Below are positions 1 through 8,891 of a stretch of 57,285 nt of DNA, one piece after another. How positions within the stretch are numbered: the first letter of the stretch is position 1; the number at the start of each line of letters is the position of its first letter. Location: the NCBI GenBank assembly GCA_012729015.1, contig JAAYDY010000046.1, positions 1 to 57,285 of the forward strand, written 5' to 3'. The notes beneath the pieces were generated by a model. It made no database searches. It was not told the origin of the DNA and worked only from the letters and a program-made list of their open reading frames with translations. The position numbers and the translations under genes were made by a program. This stretch comes from Phycisphaerae bacterium. GTDB lineage: Bacteria > Planctomycetota > Phycisphaerae > FEN-1346 > JAACEH01.

Positions 1-121
1 AGGGCTCCCTGGGCGTCGGCTGCTCCATGCCTATGAAATACCGCACCCCAGGCCCTGGCGCAAGTTAAGGTTCTGTTAAAGAAGTGTGACGATACGGTTA
101 CCGGACAGTATTGGCAAGATG

Positions 122-158
122 CCCGTGGGACGCATGGGCAGGATGCCCATGCCACGAT
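122..158. repeat. Hairpin element, GCA..TGC family (copy 1)
   Basis: A 9-bp perfect stem GCATGGGCA (132-140) / TGCCCATGC (144-152) with a 3-nt loop, beside a CCGTGGGA flank. The same arrangement, in the opposite orientation and with a changed stem, occurs at 46444-46489, and two more variants lie at 43944-43988. It sits just downstream of the stop codon of the 184-1041 gene. It could act as a terminator-like hairpin, but there is no T-run. Confidence 0.6.
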
Positions 159-183
159 GTAGCGTTGCAAGGTTAACGCCCGG

Positions 184-1041
184 CTACTTAATCCGCCGCT
201 CCAGGGCCTTCAGGTACTTCAGGTCCTCGGGCAGTTTCTCGTCGGTCTTCAGGGCGGTGTTGAAGTCCTCGAAGCTGAGCCACCCGTCGTAGCCCACGGC
301 CTTGAGCGAGCGCAGCAGGTCCTCGAAGTCCACGCAACCGTTCTTCATCGCGGCGAAGGTCGGTTTCCACACCACCGCCCCGTCGCGCGTCGCGCCGGTG
401 ACCTCCCACCGCGAGTTCTTCACGTGCACGTGGGCCAGGTACCCGCCGAGCATCTCCAGCCCCATCTGGTACTGCTCGTACCCCTCGTACACCATGTTGC
501 CCGGATCGTAGATGATGCCGATCTCTCTGGGCGAGAAGTTGCCGCAGAACTGGGCGGCCGCGGCGGCGCTGGCCGTGATGATCCCCATGTGAATCTCGAT
601 AACCGGCTTGACCTTGAACCGCCGGGCGTAGGCCACGACCTTGGCGTAGTCCCTGACGGCCTTGGCGTAGAGTTTCTTCCAGCCGACGGTCTTGTCGTAC
701 CGCGGCACGCCGATACGCACCAGCGGCGCGCCCAGCGCCGCAGCGGCCTCGATGGCCGGTTTGTACTTGTCGGGTTCGGAGCATCCGGCATACGCCGCCA
801 GCGACGGCATCTTCAGCCCGGCCGCGCGGCACAGCTTGCGAATCTCCGGCACTTCCTTCTCCCACGTTCGCGGGTCGATCGTCGCGAGGTTCCCACCCCA
901 GAACCCCGCGCGCGGCGTCACCTGCTCCGGGCGGTTGTAGAACCGCCACTCCACCCCGTCGTAGCCCCATTTCTTCAGACGCTGAACCACGTCCTGCGGC
1001 GTGTACTCCGGCATGCAGACAGTGAAAATCGAGTACTTCAC
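184..1041 (-). CDS. Sugar phosphate isomerase/epimerase (xylose isomerase-like TIM barrel)
   Basis: Encodes about 285 residues of the AP-endonuclease-2/xylose-isomerase-like TIM-barrel superfamily, cytosolic, likely acting on a sugar, inositol derivative or hydroxypyruvate-type substrate with a divalent metal. Candidate metal ligands in the expected order are E149 (VIEIHMG), D179 (IIYDPGN), H205 (AHVHVKN) and E258 (LSFEDF). A GTG start at 1041 is chosen because the AGAAGAA stretch lies just upstream and homology-like sequence begins at KYSIFTVCMPEY. The frame stays open upstream to 1170, but that extension is Arg-rich and non-conserved in character. The exact substrate cannot be told. Many such paralogs are typical of planctomycete sugar catabolism, and a second one lies at 4270-5232. 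Confidence 0.85.
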   Translation of the reverse strand: MKYSIFTVCMPEYTPQDVVQRLKKWGYDGVEWRFYNRPEQVTPRAGFWGGNLATIDPRTWEKEVPEIRKLCRAAGLKMPSLAAYAGCSEPDKYKPAIEAAAALGAPLVRIGVPRYDKTVGWKKLYAKAVRDYAKVVAYARRFKVKPVIEIHMGIITASAAAAAQFCGNFSPREIGIIYDPGNMVYEGYEQYQMGLEMLGGYLAHVHVKNSRWEVTGATRDGAVVWKPTFAAMKNGCVDFEDLLRSLKAVGYDGWLSFEDFNTALKTDEKLPEDLKYLKALERRIK

Positions 1042-1239
1042 GACGTTCTTCTTTCGACTCCGGCCGCCACGGGCAATCCGTGCGGCGCCCCTTGTCCAGC
1101 GTCTCGGCGGCCCCCCAACGGCGGCCGGCCGGGTGCGTTGGATTTTAGTTGCATGTTTTCCCCGCGTCAATCAAACTGTTCTGCGGCCGTCGTCCGGCGA
1201 CCACACCGTCACTCGGACTTCTTGCGGGAGAGCATCGGG

Positions 1240-1914
1240 ATGTCGTTCCGTTTTCGTCGTGTCTGGCTTCTGGGGGCGTCGCTCGCGGCGGTGGCAGGAC
1301 TGGCCGGCTGTGCGCCGGACCCGTTCGCGGCCCTGGCCGTCGGCCTGACTCAGCGACAAGCCGTCGCCCAGACGCTCGGTCCCCAGGCCGCTGAGACCCC
1401 TGACGGTTATACCCTCGAAACCCAGGCCTCCTGGCCCACGATCATCAAGGTCATCCACGCCTCGGTGCCGCAAGGCGGCGCCGTGCAGTCGAAGACGGCC
1501 CTGACGGCCCGCGTCATTCACATGATCGCCGTCCAGACGCTCAACGTCGAGATGGTCTACGAGGGGCCGTTGCCCGACGACCTGGCCGACGCCCTCCGCG
1601 TGCGCGACGCCGAACAGGACAACGAGCTGGTCGCTCGCCTGATCGATTTCGCCCGGGACCGGATGCGCCTCGGCATGACCGAGAAATGGAAGGACGCCGA
1701 CCTGCTCCGCAACGATCCGCACCGAAGCCGCTTCGTCGGCGTGATCAACTTCGCGTGGAACGACCTGCGGGGCCAAGGCGCCCTGCGAACCGCCGATCTG
1801 GCCGTGGACGTACACGGGGCATCGAGCACCTTCAGCCTGCGCCCGCTCGAGGGCGGCGCCTGCCGCATCGAGGCCAGGAGCACCATCGCGCTCGGCCCTC
1901 TGCCGGTGCTCTGA
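1240..1914 (+). CDS. Hypothetical lipoprotein
   Basis: A 224-residue protein starting MSFRFRRVWLLGASLAAVAG with a lipobox LAGC (cysteine near residue 24), so it is predicted to be exported and lipid-anchored. The mature part has no family I recognise. It is mixed alpha/beta, with no repeats or membrane segments. The open frame continues far upstream, but the lipoprotein signal fixes the start at 1240. It stands alone on the plus strand between two minus-strand genes. GAGAGC lies a few bases upstream as a weak ribosome site. Confidence 0.75.
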   Translation: MSFRFRRVWLLGASLAAVAGLAGCAPDPFAALAVGLTQRQAVAQTLGPQAAETPDGYTLETQASWPTIIKVIHASVPQGGAVQSKTALTARVIHMIAVQTLNVEMVYEGPLPDDLADALRVRDAEQDNELVARLIDFARDRMRLGMTEKWKDADLLRNDPHRSRFVGVINFAWNDLRGQGALRTADLAVDVHGASSTFSLRPLEGGACRIEARSTIALGPLPVL

Positions 1915-1937
1915 ACAACTCCGTGAAGGAAGTCCGC

Positions 1938-2036
1938 CACCCTGTGGCACGCCCGCCCTCGGGCGTGGAGACGGGCCTGGAATAACCCCTGCCACTGCAT
2001 CCGCACAGCCGAGGGCGGCTGTGCCACGGTTCCTCA
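1938..2036. repeat. Two CCCT/AGGG-loop hairpins (family G)
   Basis: CACGCCCG-ccct-CGGGCGTG followed about 40 bases later by CACAGCCG-aggg-CGGCTGTG. The loop motif and the outer GTGGCA/TGCCAC flank are shared while the stem differs by paired changes. The pair lies between convergent genes (lipoprotein ending 1914 and PilZ ending 2079), so it may serve as a bidirectional transcription barrier. The same family recurs at 7690-7762. Confidence 0.6.
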
Positions 2037-2078
2037 AGGGCCTGCCGCAGGGCGATCACCGGCCCCTCCGGTCGGCCG

Positions 2079-2405
2079 TCACGGCCTCTGCGGCGCCAGG
2101 TCCACCAGGTCCACGAACTCCAGGGCCACGGCGGCCCAGTCGCCCATCTGTTCGACGCGGCGAACGCTTGCGGTTCGCTGAACCGTGCGGCTCTTGGAGG
2201 CGTCGGGCATCTGGAGCTCGATCTCGACCTGGACCTGCGAGCCGAGCTTCAGTTCCCTGGCCAGCGGCCCGAGAATCTTCACGCCGCCGGCGCTGATGTC
2301 GGCAGTCTTGCCCTTGACCAGCAGCCGCCGGCGTTTGTCCTTTACCCTCGCCGGGCACGACAGCGGCACACGCTCGTAACGTCGTTTCTCGCGGTAGTCC
2401 TGCAT
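2079..2405 (-). CDS. PilZ domain protein
   Basis: A 108-residue single-domain protein with the two c-di-GMP-binding signatures of PilZ: R8xxxR12 (RRYER) near the N-terminus and D36-x-S38-x-x-G41 (DISAGG). It probably senses cyclic di-GMP and adjusts surface behaviour or exopolysaccharide; no partner domain is present. The start at 2405 is supported by GGAGAG 7-8 bases upstream; an in-frame ATG at 2477 would add a poorly supported leader. It follows cstA by 102 bases on the same strand and could be in the same transcript. Confidence 0.88.
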   Translation of the reverse strand: MQDYREKRRYERVPLSCPARVKDKRRRLLVKGKTADISAGGVKILGPLARELKLGSQVQVEIELQMPDASKSRTVQRTASVRRVEQMGDWAAVALEFVDLVDLAPQRP

Positions 2406-2507
2406 GGTCTCTCCAGACTCCCCGAACAGTGGCCACAGGAGCATTATCGCCCACGGACGCGCACGCCCTTGAACCAAATCGGGCCTCGGGGCAGGGCCGC
2501 CGGGCCG

Positions 2508-4244
2508 CTACCGGCCCAACGCCTCGGGCTCAGGCGCCTCGCCCCATCGCCGCGCGAGCGACGCCGTCACCTCGATCACCATCCAGACGGCCAGCACCAG
2601 GACCACCGCATTGAGCGACGCCAGGAGCCAGTCCGATTTGTGCACATAGTCGAGCTCGTTCAGGACCATCGCCCAGACAGTCATCACGAGCATGAACAGG
2701 CACGGCAGGCCGGCCACGAGGAACTTCATGCCGCCCTTTCTTCGCAGATACACCGTCACGACCAGCAGCGCCAGGGCCGCCAGAAGCTGGTTGAGCGAGC
2801 CGAACAGCGGCCAGAGCTTCTTGGCCCCCGCGCCGCCGGCGCCGTTGGCGAACGCCAGCGCGCCGGCAGTCGCCACGGCGATGCCCGTGGCCACCCAGCG
2901 GTTGGCCAGCACGGGCGCCCGGGCCCGCCCGGCCAGTTCGCCGATGACGTACCTCTGGAGCCGTGTGGCCGTGTCGAGCGTCGTGCCGGCGAAACTCGCC
3001 ACGAAGACGCCCATGACGATCAGGGCGAAGTGATGCGGGATGCCGACGTGCTGGATCATGTTCGCCGAGCCTTCGACGAAGGCCTTCAACTGAACATCCA
3101 GGGGGCTGTTGCCCGTCCACTGGCCGTAGTAGTGGAGCCACGCCGCCCGGCCCGTCAACGCGGTGTCGCCCGACTGGGCGGACAGGCCGACGCCCGCCGA
3201 CACCGCGATGATCACCAGCACCGCCAGGGCCCCCTCCATGAGCATCGACCCGTAGCCCACGGGCTGGGCGTCCAGCTCGCTGCGAAGCTGCTTGCTCGAC
3301 GTGCCGGAAGCCACCAGGCTGTGGAATCCCGAGATCGCGCCGCAGGCGATAATCACGAACAGCATCGGCCACAGGGGCGGCGCGCCGGCCGGGGCCGGCT
3401 GAAACGCCGGGGCGGCCATCGTCAGGTCGGCCGTCAGCCCCGACACCACCACCGCCACGATCATCAGCGCCATGGCCACGAACAGTTGCCAGGCGTTGAT
3501 GTAGTCGCGCGGTTGCAGGAGCATCGTCACCGGCAGCGTCGAGGCGACGTAGGCGTAGATCAGCAGAATGACGGTCCAGACGCCCGTGGCCGGAACGCCC
3601 GCGATGGCCGGCATTTCGAGGGGGATGCGGTGACCCATGCCGACCGTGACGTACATGGCCGTCACGGCGACGATGCTCACCACGACCACGTTCCAGTTCC
3701 TCCGGGCGATGGCCCAGCCGGTGACCAGGGCGATGGGAATCTCGCACCAGATCGGGAACACTGAGGCCGGGTACATGTTGAACAGCGCAGCGATGACCAG
3801 CCCGAAAATCGCGATGACGATGAGCAACTCCAGGAAGACCACGCCGAACAGCAGCACCTGGACGCGCGGGTTGATGTACCGGGCGGCCACCTCGGCGACG
3901 CTTTTGCCCTCGTTGCGGAGCGAAACGACCATGGCCCCGAAGTCGTGGACGGCGCCCATGAAGATGCTGCCGAAGAAGACCCACAGCACCGCGGGCAGCC
4001 AGCCCCAGATGATCGCAATGGCCGGCCCGACGATGGGGCCCGTGCCGGCGATCGACGTGAAGTGGTGGCCGAAGACGACGATCGGCTTGGTGGGCACGTA
4101 GTCGATGTCGTCGCGAAGCTGCTCGCTCGGCACCGTACACGCCCGCCGCAGCTTGAAGATTCGCCTCGCCAGGAAACGCCCGTAGGTGTAATACGCCACC
4201 AGGTAGCCCGCGAACAGGGCCACCATCAGCAGAATCGTCTGCAT
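2508..4244 (-). CDS. cstA: Carbon starvation protein CstA family (peptide/pyruvate transporter)
   Basis: A 578-residue polytopic inner-membrane protein with the CstA signature block FGHHFTSIAGTGPIVGPA at residues 58-75, and many hydrophobic helices through to residue about 560. CstA proteins import peptides or pyruvate under carbon limitation. The length fits the shorter CstA members. The ATG at 4244 is preceded by GGCGAGGAG. It lies 25 bases after the sugar-isomerase gene 4270-5232, implying co-transcription and a role in carbon scavenging. The substrate is inferred from the family only. Confidence 0.92.
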   Translation of the reverse strand: MQTILLMVALFAGYLVAYYTYGRFLARRIFKLRRACTVPSEQLRDDIDYVPTKPIVVFGHHFTSIAGTGPIVGPAIAIIWGWLPAVLWVFFGSIFMGAVHDFGAMVVSLRNEGKSVAEVAARYINPRVQVLLFGVVFLELLIVIAIFGLVIAALFNMYPASVFPIWCEIPIALVTGWAIARRNWNVVVVSIVAVTAMYVTVGMGHRIPLEMPAIAGVPATGVWTVILLIYAYVASTLPVTMLLQPRDYINAWQLFVAMALMIVAVVVSGLTADLTMAAPAFQPAPAGAPPLWPMLFVIIACGAISGFHSLVASGTSSKQLRSELDAQPVGYGSMLMEGALAVLVIIAVSAGVGLSAQSGDTALTGRAAWLHYYGQWTGNSPLDVQLKAFVEGSANMIQHVGIPHHFALIVMGVFVASFAGTTLDTATRLQRYVIGELAGRARAPVLANRWVATGIAVATAGALAFANGAGGAGAKKLWPLFGSLNQLLAALALLVVTVYLRRKGGMKFLVAGLPCLFMLVMTVWAMVLNELDYVHKSDWLLASLNAVVLVLAVWMVIEVTASLARRWGEAPEPEALGR

Positions 4245-4269
4245 TCAGCCGTCTCCTCGCCTTCCCTCG

Positions 4270-5232
4270 TCAGGCCCACCACATCTTGCCGAGCTTCTCC
4301 TTCAGCAGGATGCCCTGGAGGAACTCGACGGCCTTGGAGAACCCCTCGCCGGCGCTCATCAGGCTGTCCTCGTGCTCGATCGAGATCACGCCGTCGTAGC
4401 CGACCATGCGCAGCGTGCTGACGAAGTCGCGCCAGAACAGCGCGTCGTGGCCGAACCCCACCGTGCGGAACACCCACGAGCGGGCGAGCTCATCGCCGTA
4501 GGGTTTCGTGTCCAGCGTGCCGTTCAGCGACGTGTTGATCGGGTCGATCCGCGTGTCCTTGGCGTGGACGTGGTAGACGGCCTTGCCGATGGCACGGATC
4601 GAGGCCAGAGGGTCCATGCCCTGCCAGAACAGGTGGCTCGGGTCGAAATTCGCGCCGATGTTGTTGCCGCACTCCTTGCGGACGCGCAGCAGCGTCTCGG
4701 TGTTGTAGACGCTCATGCCCGGATGCATCTCGAAGGCCATCCGCACGCCGTGATCGGCGGCGAACTTCGCCTCACGCTTCCAGTACGGGACGATCTTCTT
4801 CTCCCACTGCCACCGGAGCATCTCGGAGAAGTCCGGCGGCCACGGGCAGACGATCCAGTTGGGGCCCTTGTCGCGGTCGCTGCCGCCCGGGCAGCCGCTG
4901 AACCCCGTGATCGTGTTGACGCCGATCATCTCCGCCAGCCGCACGGCGTTGCGCCACGCGTCGTGGTGCTTCCGCGCGAACGCGGCGCTGGGATGCAGCG
5001 GGTTGCCGTGGCAGGCCAGGGCGCTGATCTCGATGCCCCGGTCGCGAATCCGCGACGCCCACTGCCGCGCTTTGGCCTTGCTCTTGACGAGCTCCTGCAC
5101 CGGGCAATGGCTCTGACCCGGATAGTTCCCCGCGCCGATTTCCACGGCGTCCAGCTTCATCGCCACGATCCGGTCCAGCGCGTCGTCCAGGTCCACGCCC
5201 GAGAACAGTGCCATCATCACGCCCAGTTTCAT
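4270..5232 (-). CDS. Sugar phosphate isomerase/epimerase (TIM barrel)
   Basis: 320 residues, starting MKLGVMMALF, second member of the xylose-isomerase-like TIM-barrel family in this window. Probable metal ligands are E168 (AFEMHPG), D197 (NFDPSH), H223 (HVHAKD) and E286 (SIEHED), all present. The start is set by GGAGAG 8 bases upstream. The coding frame stays open upstream of 5232 into the yidC 3' region but without family resemblance. It lies 40 bases downstream of yidC and 25 bases upstream of cstA. Substrate unknown; a sugar oxidation or epimerisation role is likely. Confidence 0.88.
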   Translation of the reverse strand: MKLGVMMALFSGVDLDDALDRIVAMKLDAVEIGAGNYPGQSHCPVQELVKSKAKARQWASRIRDRGIEISALACHGNPLHPSAAFARKHHDAWRNAVRLAEMIGVNTITGFSGCPGGSDRDKGPNWIVCPWPPDFSEMLRWQWEKKIVPYWKREAKFAADHGVRMAFEMHPGMSVYNTETLLRVRKECGNNIGANFDPSHLFWQGMDPLASIRAIGKAVYHVHAKDTRIDPINTSLNGTLDTKPYGDELARSWVFRTVGFGHDALFWRDFVSTLRMVGYDGVISIEHEDSLMSAGEGFSKAVEFLQGILLKEKLGKMWWA

Positions 5233-5272
5233 CGCTTCTCTCCTTCCGGTCGGTTGGATGTACACGATTCCG

Positions 5273-7648
5273 TCACTTGCGCGGCTTGCGCTTCTCCAGC
5301 GGGTTCTCGCTCTTCTTGGCCGCATTCTGAAGCCGTTCCACCTGGCCCATCTGGGCGTCGATCCACTGGCCGATGCGGCCCGGTTTCTTCTCCTTGCGCG
5401 GTTTCTGCGGGCGGAGCTTCAGCTTCGCATGGTGCGACCGAATGTACTTGCCCTCGAAGAAGCCCAGCAACGAGCTGACCAGAATGTACAGGTTCAACGC
5501 GCTGGGCGCCGTATACAGGAAGAACAGCAGCATGGCCGGCATCATGAACTTCATCATCTGCTGCTGCTTGGCCATCTCGGGCGTCGTGGCGGCCGACTGC
5601 GGCTGCATCCGCATCTGGAGGAACATCGCCACGATCATCAGCACCGGCAACACGTTGAGCTGCCACTGGGCCCAGTTGCCGATGAACGACACGCCCCATA
5701 CGTCCACCGGGGCGAACTGCAACAGGGCGTCCGGCTGGGCCAGGTCCTGAATCCACAGGACGAACGGCGCGTGGCGCAGGCTGATCGCCACCTGGATCCC
5801 CGTGTACAGCGCGATCCAGACCGGCATCTGCAACGCCATCGGCACGCATCCGAGCATCGGGTTGGCCCCGCGCTCGCGATACAGCTTCAGCGATTCCATC
5901 TGCACGCGCTTCGGATCGTCCCCGAACTGCTCCTTCAGCTTGGCCACCTCGGGTTGCAGGTCCTGCATCCGCAGCATCGACAACTGGCTGTAGCGGCTGA
6001 TCGGCAACATCAGCAGGCGAACCACCACCACCAGCAGAATCACCGCGACGCCCTTGTTCACCACGACGTCGGCAAGTTCGTTGATGGCCCAGACCATGGC
6101 CTTGCTGATGAACGCCACGCCGGGGATGTCGATGCAACACCCGCGGCTGTAGCTGATGACCTCGCCGAAGTTGCGCTCGCGCAGCAGCGGCCGGTCCAGC
6201 AGGTTGGCGTCCTTGGGGCCGGCGAACAGGTAGAACCCGGCGGCCAGCACCGAGCGGCCGTCCTTCTCCTGGAACCGCAGCGGGAACGTGCGCATTACGA
6301 CGCCCGGCACGGTCTCCTTCTTCTCATCGGTGTAGGCCGGGTACGCCGTGGCATGGTCGAACCGGCTCGACAGGTCGGCCAGGTCGGCGCGGGCCGCCAC
6401 GAACGTGAAGTACTTGTCCACCATGCCCACCCAGTCCAGCGGCGGGGTGAACTTGTGCTTCTCCCCGTCGCTCTTCAGGGCTTCCCTGGCGTCGCCACCG
6501 GTCTTGAATTCGGCGGCGCGCTTGGCGTCCACGAACCCGCCGACGGCCATGCGGTCGTCGCCGCGCGATTCCTCTTTCATGAGGCCCTCGGGCCCCCGCA
6601 TCGTCACGGCGCAACTGCTCAGCAGGCCCGAGTGGTCCACCGCCTCGATGTCCATCGCGAGCAGAAACGCGCTGCCGTCGCCGAACAGGTCGCCGCCGTC
6701 AGTCGTCCGCCGAGTCAGGCGGAACGTGCGGTACAGCGTCACCAGGGGTTCCCCCTCGCGGCGAATGGTCAGCCTCAGACGCACGCTCTCGGCCGTCGGC
6801 GCCCCATCGAGTTGCCACGGGGCCTCCCAGCCGAGCGACCGGCCGAGCAGCGCCTGACCCTTGGCCAGCGCCTCCGGCTGGAGGATGCCGAGGTCTGCCG
6901 CCGTCGAGCCGCCGTCGGCCTCGTTCACGCTGAGGGCGTCTCCTTCGCCGCCGATCAGGATCAGGCCGTCGCCGGCCGGGCTCACCGACGCCGCCACAGG
7001 AACGATGCCGTTGGCGTTGATCGTGGTAATGACGTCCTGGACCGTGCGGCAGGCCGACAGGTAGATCTTCGCGCCGGCCGAGCCGTTGCGCAGCTCGATA
7101 CTGCCGAGCCGCACGCCCGCCCCGCCATGGAGCTGCGACAGTGGCGTCTCCGGCGGAAGCGACAGGCTGACCGTCTCAGCCGGCCGGTTGTCGCGGTACG
7201 TCAAGTCCAGCCGCGTCACGGCGAAGCCCGGGCGGCCGAGGTCCCGCTGGACCAGGGGAAAGTGCCGGCGCTCCGCGTCGGACAGGTGCCGGTCTTCTAC
7301 CGAGGCGTAGTAGTCGCTGAGTTCGAGGTGCCGGATGCCGCTTCCCCGAGGCGTCAGCTCGACCGCCATGGCGAACGGGCCGCCCCGGACGGCCTCGCCG
7401 AGGCGGACCGGCTGCTCGGAGGTCGGGGTCTGCGGCTCGGCCGGCTCCACCTGGAAACGCACCGCCGGCCCGGCTCCGGAGAGACCGACCGCGGCACTGC
7501 CGCCCGGCACCGCCGTCCCGACCGCGACCGCCGGGGGACGATTGTCGCCGCCCTTGTCACGCTGGGTGAAGTACTTGTATCCAAGTACCACGACGACGCC
7601 CAGCACCATGAACAGCAGCATCCGGACCATGGCGTCTTTGTTGTTCAC
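5273..7648 (-). CDS. yidC: Membrane protein insertase YidC
   Basis: 791 residues. An N-terminal membrane helix (about residues 8-25) is followed by a large periplasmic domain (to about 510) and then the Oxa1/YidC core (about 518-735) with the conserved arginine R544 in VVVVRLLMLPIS. It ends in a Lys/Arg-rich cytoplasmic tail, which in other YidC proteins contacts the ribosome. It inserts membrane proteins alone or with Sec. The GTG at 7648 is chosen because AAGGAG lies 7 bases upstream. The periplasmic domain makes it longer than the roughly 550 residues of enterobacterial YidC. No rpmH/rnpA neighbours are present. Confidence 0.95.
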   Translation of the reverse strand: MNNKDAMVRMLLFMVLGVVVVLGYKYFTQRDKGGDNRPPAVAVGTAVPGGSAAVGLSGAGPAVRFQVEPAEPQTPTSEQPVRLGEAVRGGPFAMAVELTPRGSGIRHLELSDYYASVEDRHLSDAERRHFPLVQRDLGRPGFAVTRLDLTYRDNRPAETVSLSLPPETPLSQLHGGAGVRLGSIELRNGSAGAKIYLSACRTVQDVITTINANGIVPVAASVSPAGDGLILIGGEGDALSVNEADGGSTAADLGILQPEALAKGQALLGRSLGWEAPWQLDGAPTAESVRLRLTIRREGEPLVTLYRTFRLTRRTTDGGDLFGDGSAFLLAMDIEAVDHSGLLSSCAVTMRGPEGLMKEESRGDDRMAVGGFVDAKRAAEFKTGGDAREALKSDGEKHKFTPPLDWVGMVDKYFTFVAARADLADLSSRFDHATAYPAYTDEKKETVPGVVMRTFPLRFQEKDGRSVLAAGFYLFAGPKDANLLDRPLLRERNFGEVISYSRGCCIDIPGVAFISKAMVWAINELADVVVNKGVAVILLVVVVRLLMLPISRYSQLSMLRMQDLQPEVAKLKEQFGDDPKRVQMESLKLYRERGANPMLGCVPMALQMPVWIALYTGIQVAISLRHAPFVLWIQDLAQPDALLQFAPVDVWGVSFIGNWAQWQLNVLPVLMIVAMFLQMRMQPQSAATTPEMAKQQQMMKFMMPAMLLFFLYTAPSALNLYILVSSLLGFFEGKYIRSHHAKLKLRPQKPRKEKKPGRIGQWIDAQMGQVERLQNAAKKSENPLEKRKPRK

Positions 7649-7689
7649 GCGAGGCTCCTTACGGTCAAGCAACTATCTCAGAACAGCCA

Positions 7690-7762
7690 TCTGTGGCACA
7701 GCCGCCCTCGGCTGTGCGGCCTCTTCCCCGTTCCCCCGGCCGAGGGCGGCCGGGCCACACGT
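7690..7762. repeat. Two family G hairpins upstream of yidC
   Basis: CACAGCCG-ccct-CGGCTGTG is followed by a GGCCG-aggg-CGGCC type hairpin within 40 bases, the same design as 1938-2036. They lie in the 141-base gap between the metallophosphatase and yidC. In a minus-strand transcript they would form back-to-back hairpins ahead of yidC. Confidence 0.55.
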
Positions 7763-7789
7763 TCTGAGATAGTCGCTGAGGCGGCGACG

Positions 7790-8536
7790 CTAGCGTCCGT
7801 TGCGCAGCCGCTGGGCGTTGATGTTCACCAGGCCGGGGGCTTCCAGGATGCCCCGCACCGTAGCCTGGACGTCGTACTCGACGCGCCGCCAGAGGACGCG
7901 GTTGCCGTCGAAAAGACAGTAGCAGGCCCGCGGATCGCGGTCTCGCGGCTGGCCGACGCTGCCGATGTTGATGACGGCCCGCCGCTGGTCGATCCGGAAC
8001 TGCGAATCCAGGTCGCCCGGCGTCAGGAACCGGTAGTCTTCCGTGAACACCCCGGGCATGTGCGTGTGACCCACGAAGCAGACCGACGGGATGCGGTCGA
8101 AGATCGTGGCCATCTTCTCCCGGTTCACCTGCGGGTCGTCGGGGAAGATGTACTCGTGCAGCGGGCGCCGCGGCGAGCCGTGAACGAAGAGAATCTGCCG
8201 CTCGAACCGGTGTACCGGCAGGCCGGCCAGAAACTCCCATCGCTGCCCCCTCAGGGCGGCGTCGGGCTCGGCGTCCAGTCTCTCGCGGGTCCAGAAGATG
8301 GCCTTCTCGGCGGCCGCATTGAACCCGCCCGGCTCAAGCAGGACGGCGTGGTCGTGGTTGCCCATCAGGCACAGGTCGAACTGCATGGCCAGGTCGAGAC
8401 ATTCGCCGGGATGAGGCCCGTAGCCGACCACGTCGCCCAGACAGTAGACGGTCTCGGCGCCCTGATTTCTCAGGTCCTCCAGAACGGCCTCCAGGGCCGA
8501 CACGTTCGAATGGATGTCGCTGATCAGCGCCAGCAC
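7790..8536 (-). CDS. Metallophosphoesterase (calcineurin-like, YfcE/DUF2442-type)
   Basis: 248 residues with the full metallophosphatase motif set: D7-x-H9 (SDIHSN), GD at 34-35 (LGDVVGYGP), GNHD at 59-62, then VHG and GHTH. It is a cytosolic phosphodiesterase or phosphatase using two metals; the natural substrate is unknown. The GTG at 8536 has GGAGG 5-6 bases upstream; upstream open frame is spurious because it runs through the separate Trm112 gene. The PHP phosphoesterase and Trm112 genes precede it on the same strand. Confidence 0.88.
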   Translation of the reverse strand: MLALISDIHSNVSALEAVLEDLRNQGAETVYCLGDVVGYGPHPGECLDLAMQFDLCLMGNHDHAVLLEPGGFNAAAEKAIFWTRERLDAEPDAALRGQRWEFLAGLPVHRFERQILFVHGSPRRPLHEYIFPDDPQVNREKMATIFDRIPSVCFVGHTHMPGVFTEDYRFLTPGDLDSQFRIDQRRAVINIGSVGQPRDRDPRACYCLFDGNRVLWRRVEYDVQATVRGILEAPGLVNINAQRLRNGR

Positions 8537-8625
8537 GCAACTACCTCCGTCTTTCGGCCGCAACAGGGGGAGCGGCCACCGGATCGCGGCGGCGCGGCAG
8601 GACGCGTCCGGTCCTGGCGGGGCGG

Positions 8626-8790
8626 TCAATCGAGCGGCTCGTCGGCCGGGTCGATCAGCAGCACGGGAACCCCATCGCGAACGGGAAACCGGCGGCCGCA
8701 TTCCTGGCACAGAAGCGTCTGGTCCTCCTGGATCAGCCGCACCTTGCACTTCGGGCACGCCAGGAGCTTCAGGAATTCCGGGTCCAGCAC
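8626..8790 (-). CDS. Trm112-family zinc-binding protein (UPF0434/YcaR-like)
   Basis: A 54-residue gene starting GTG at 8790 (MLDPEFLKLLACPKC) with two zinc-ligand pairs, CPKC and CQEC, followed by the family hallmark PVRDGVPVLL and ending DPADEPLD. Trm112-like proteins are small zinc ribbons; in eukaryotes and archaea they activate methyltransferases, and in bacteria the role is poorly defined. AGGAAAGG lies about 8 bases upstream. It sits between the PHP gene (ends 8892) and the metallophosphatase (starts 8536). Its short length makes it easy to miss. Confidence 0.88.
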   Translation of the reverse strand: MLDPEFLKLLACPKCKVRLIQEDQTLLCQECGRRFPVRDGVPVLLIDPADEPLD

Positions 8791-8891
8791 GGCACACGCC
8801 TTTCCTAGAGAGGGACTCTCCGCCTCTGCGGCAGAGAGAGTCTATCGGCGACCCCCTGCAAGTCAACAGTTTTCCCAGGCCCGTCCGCGTC

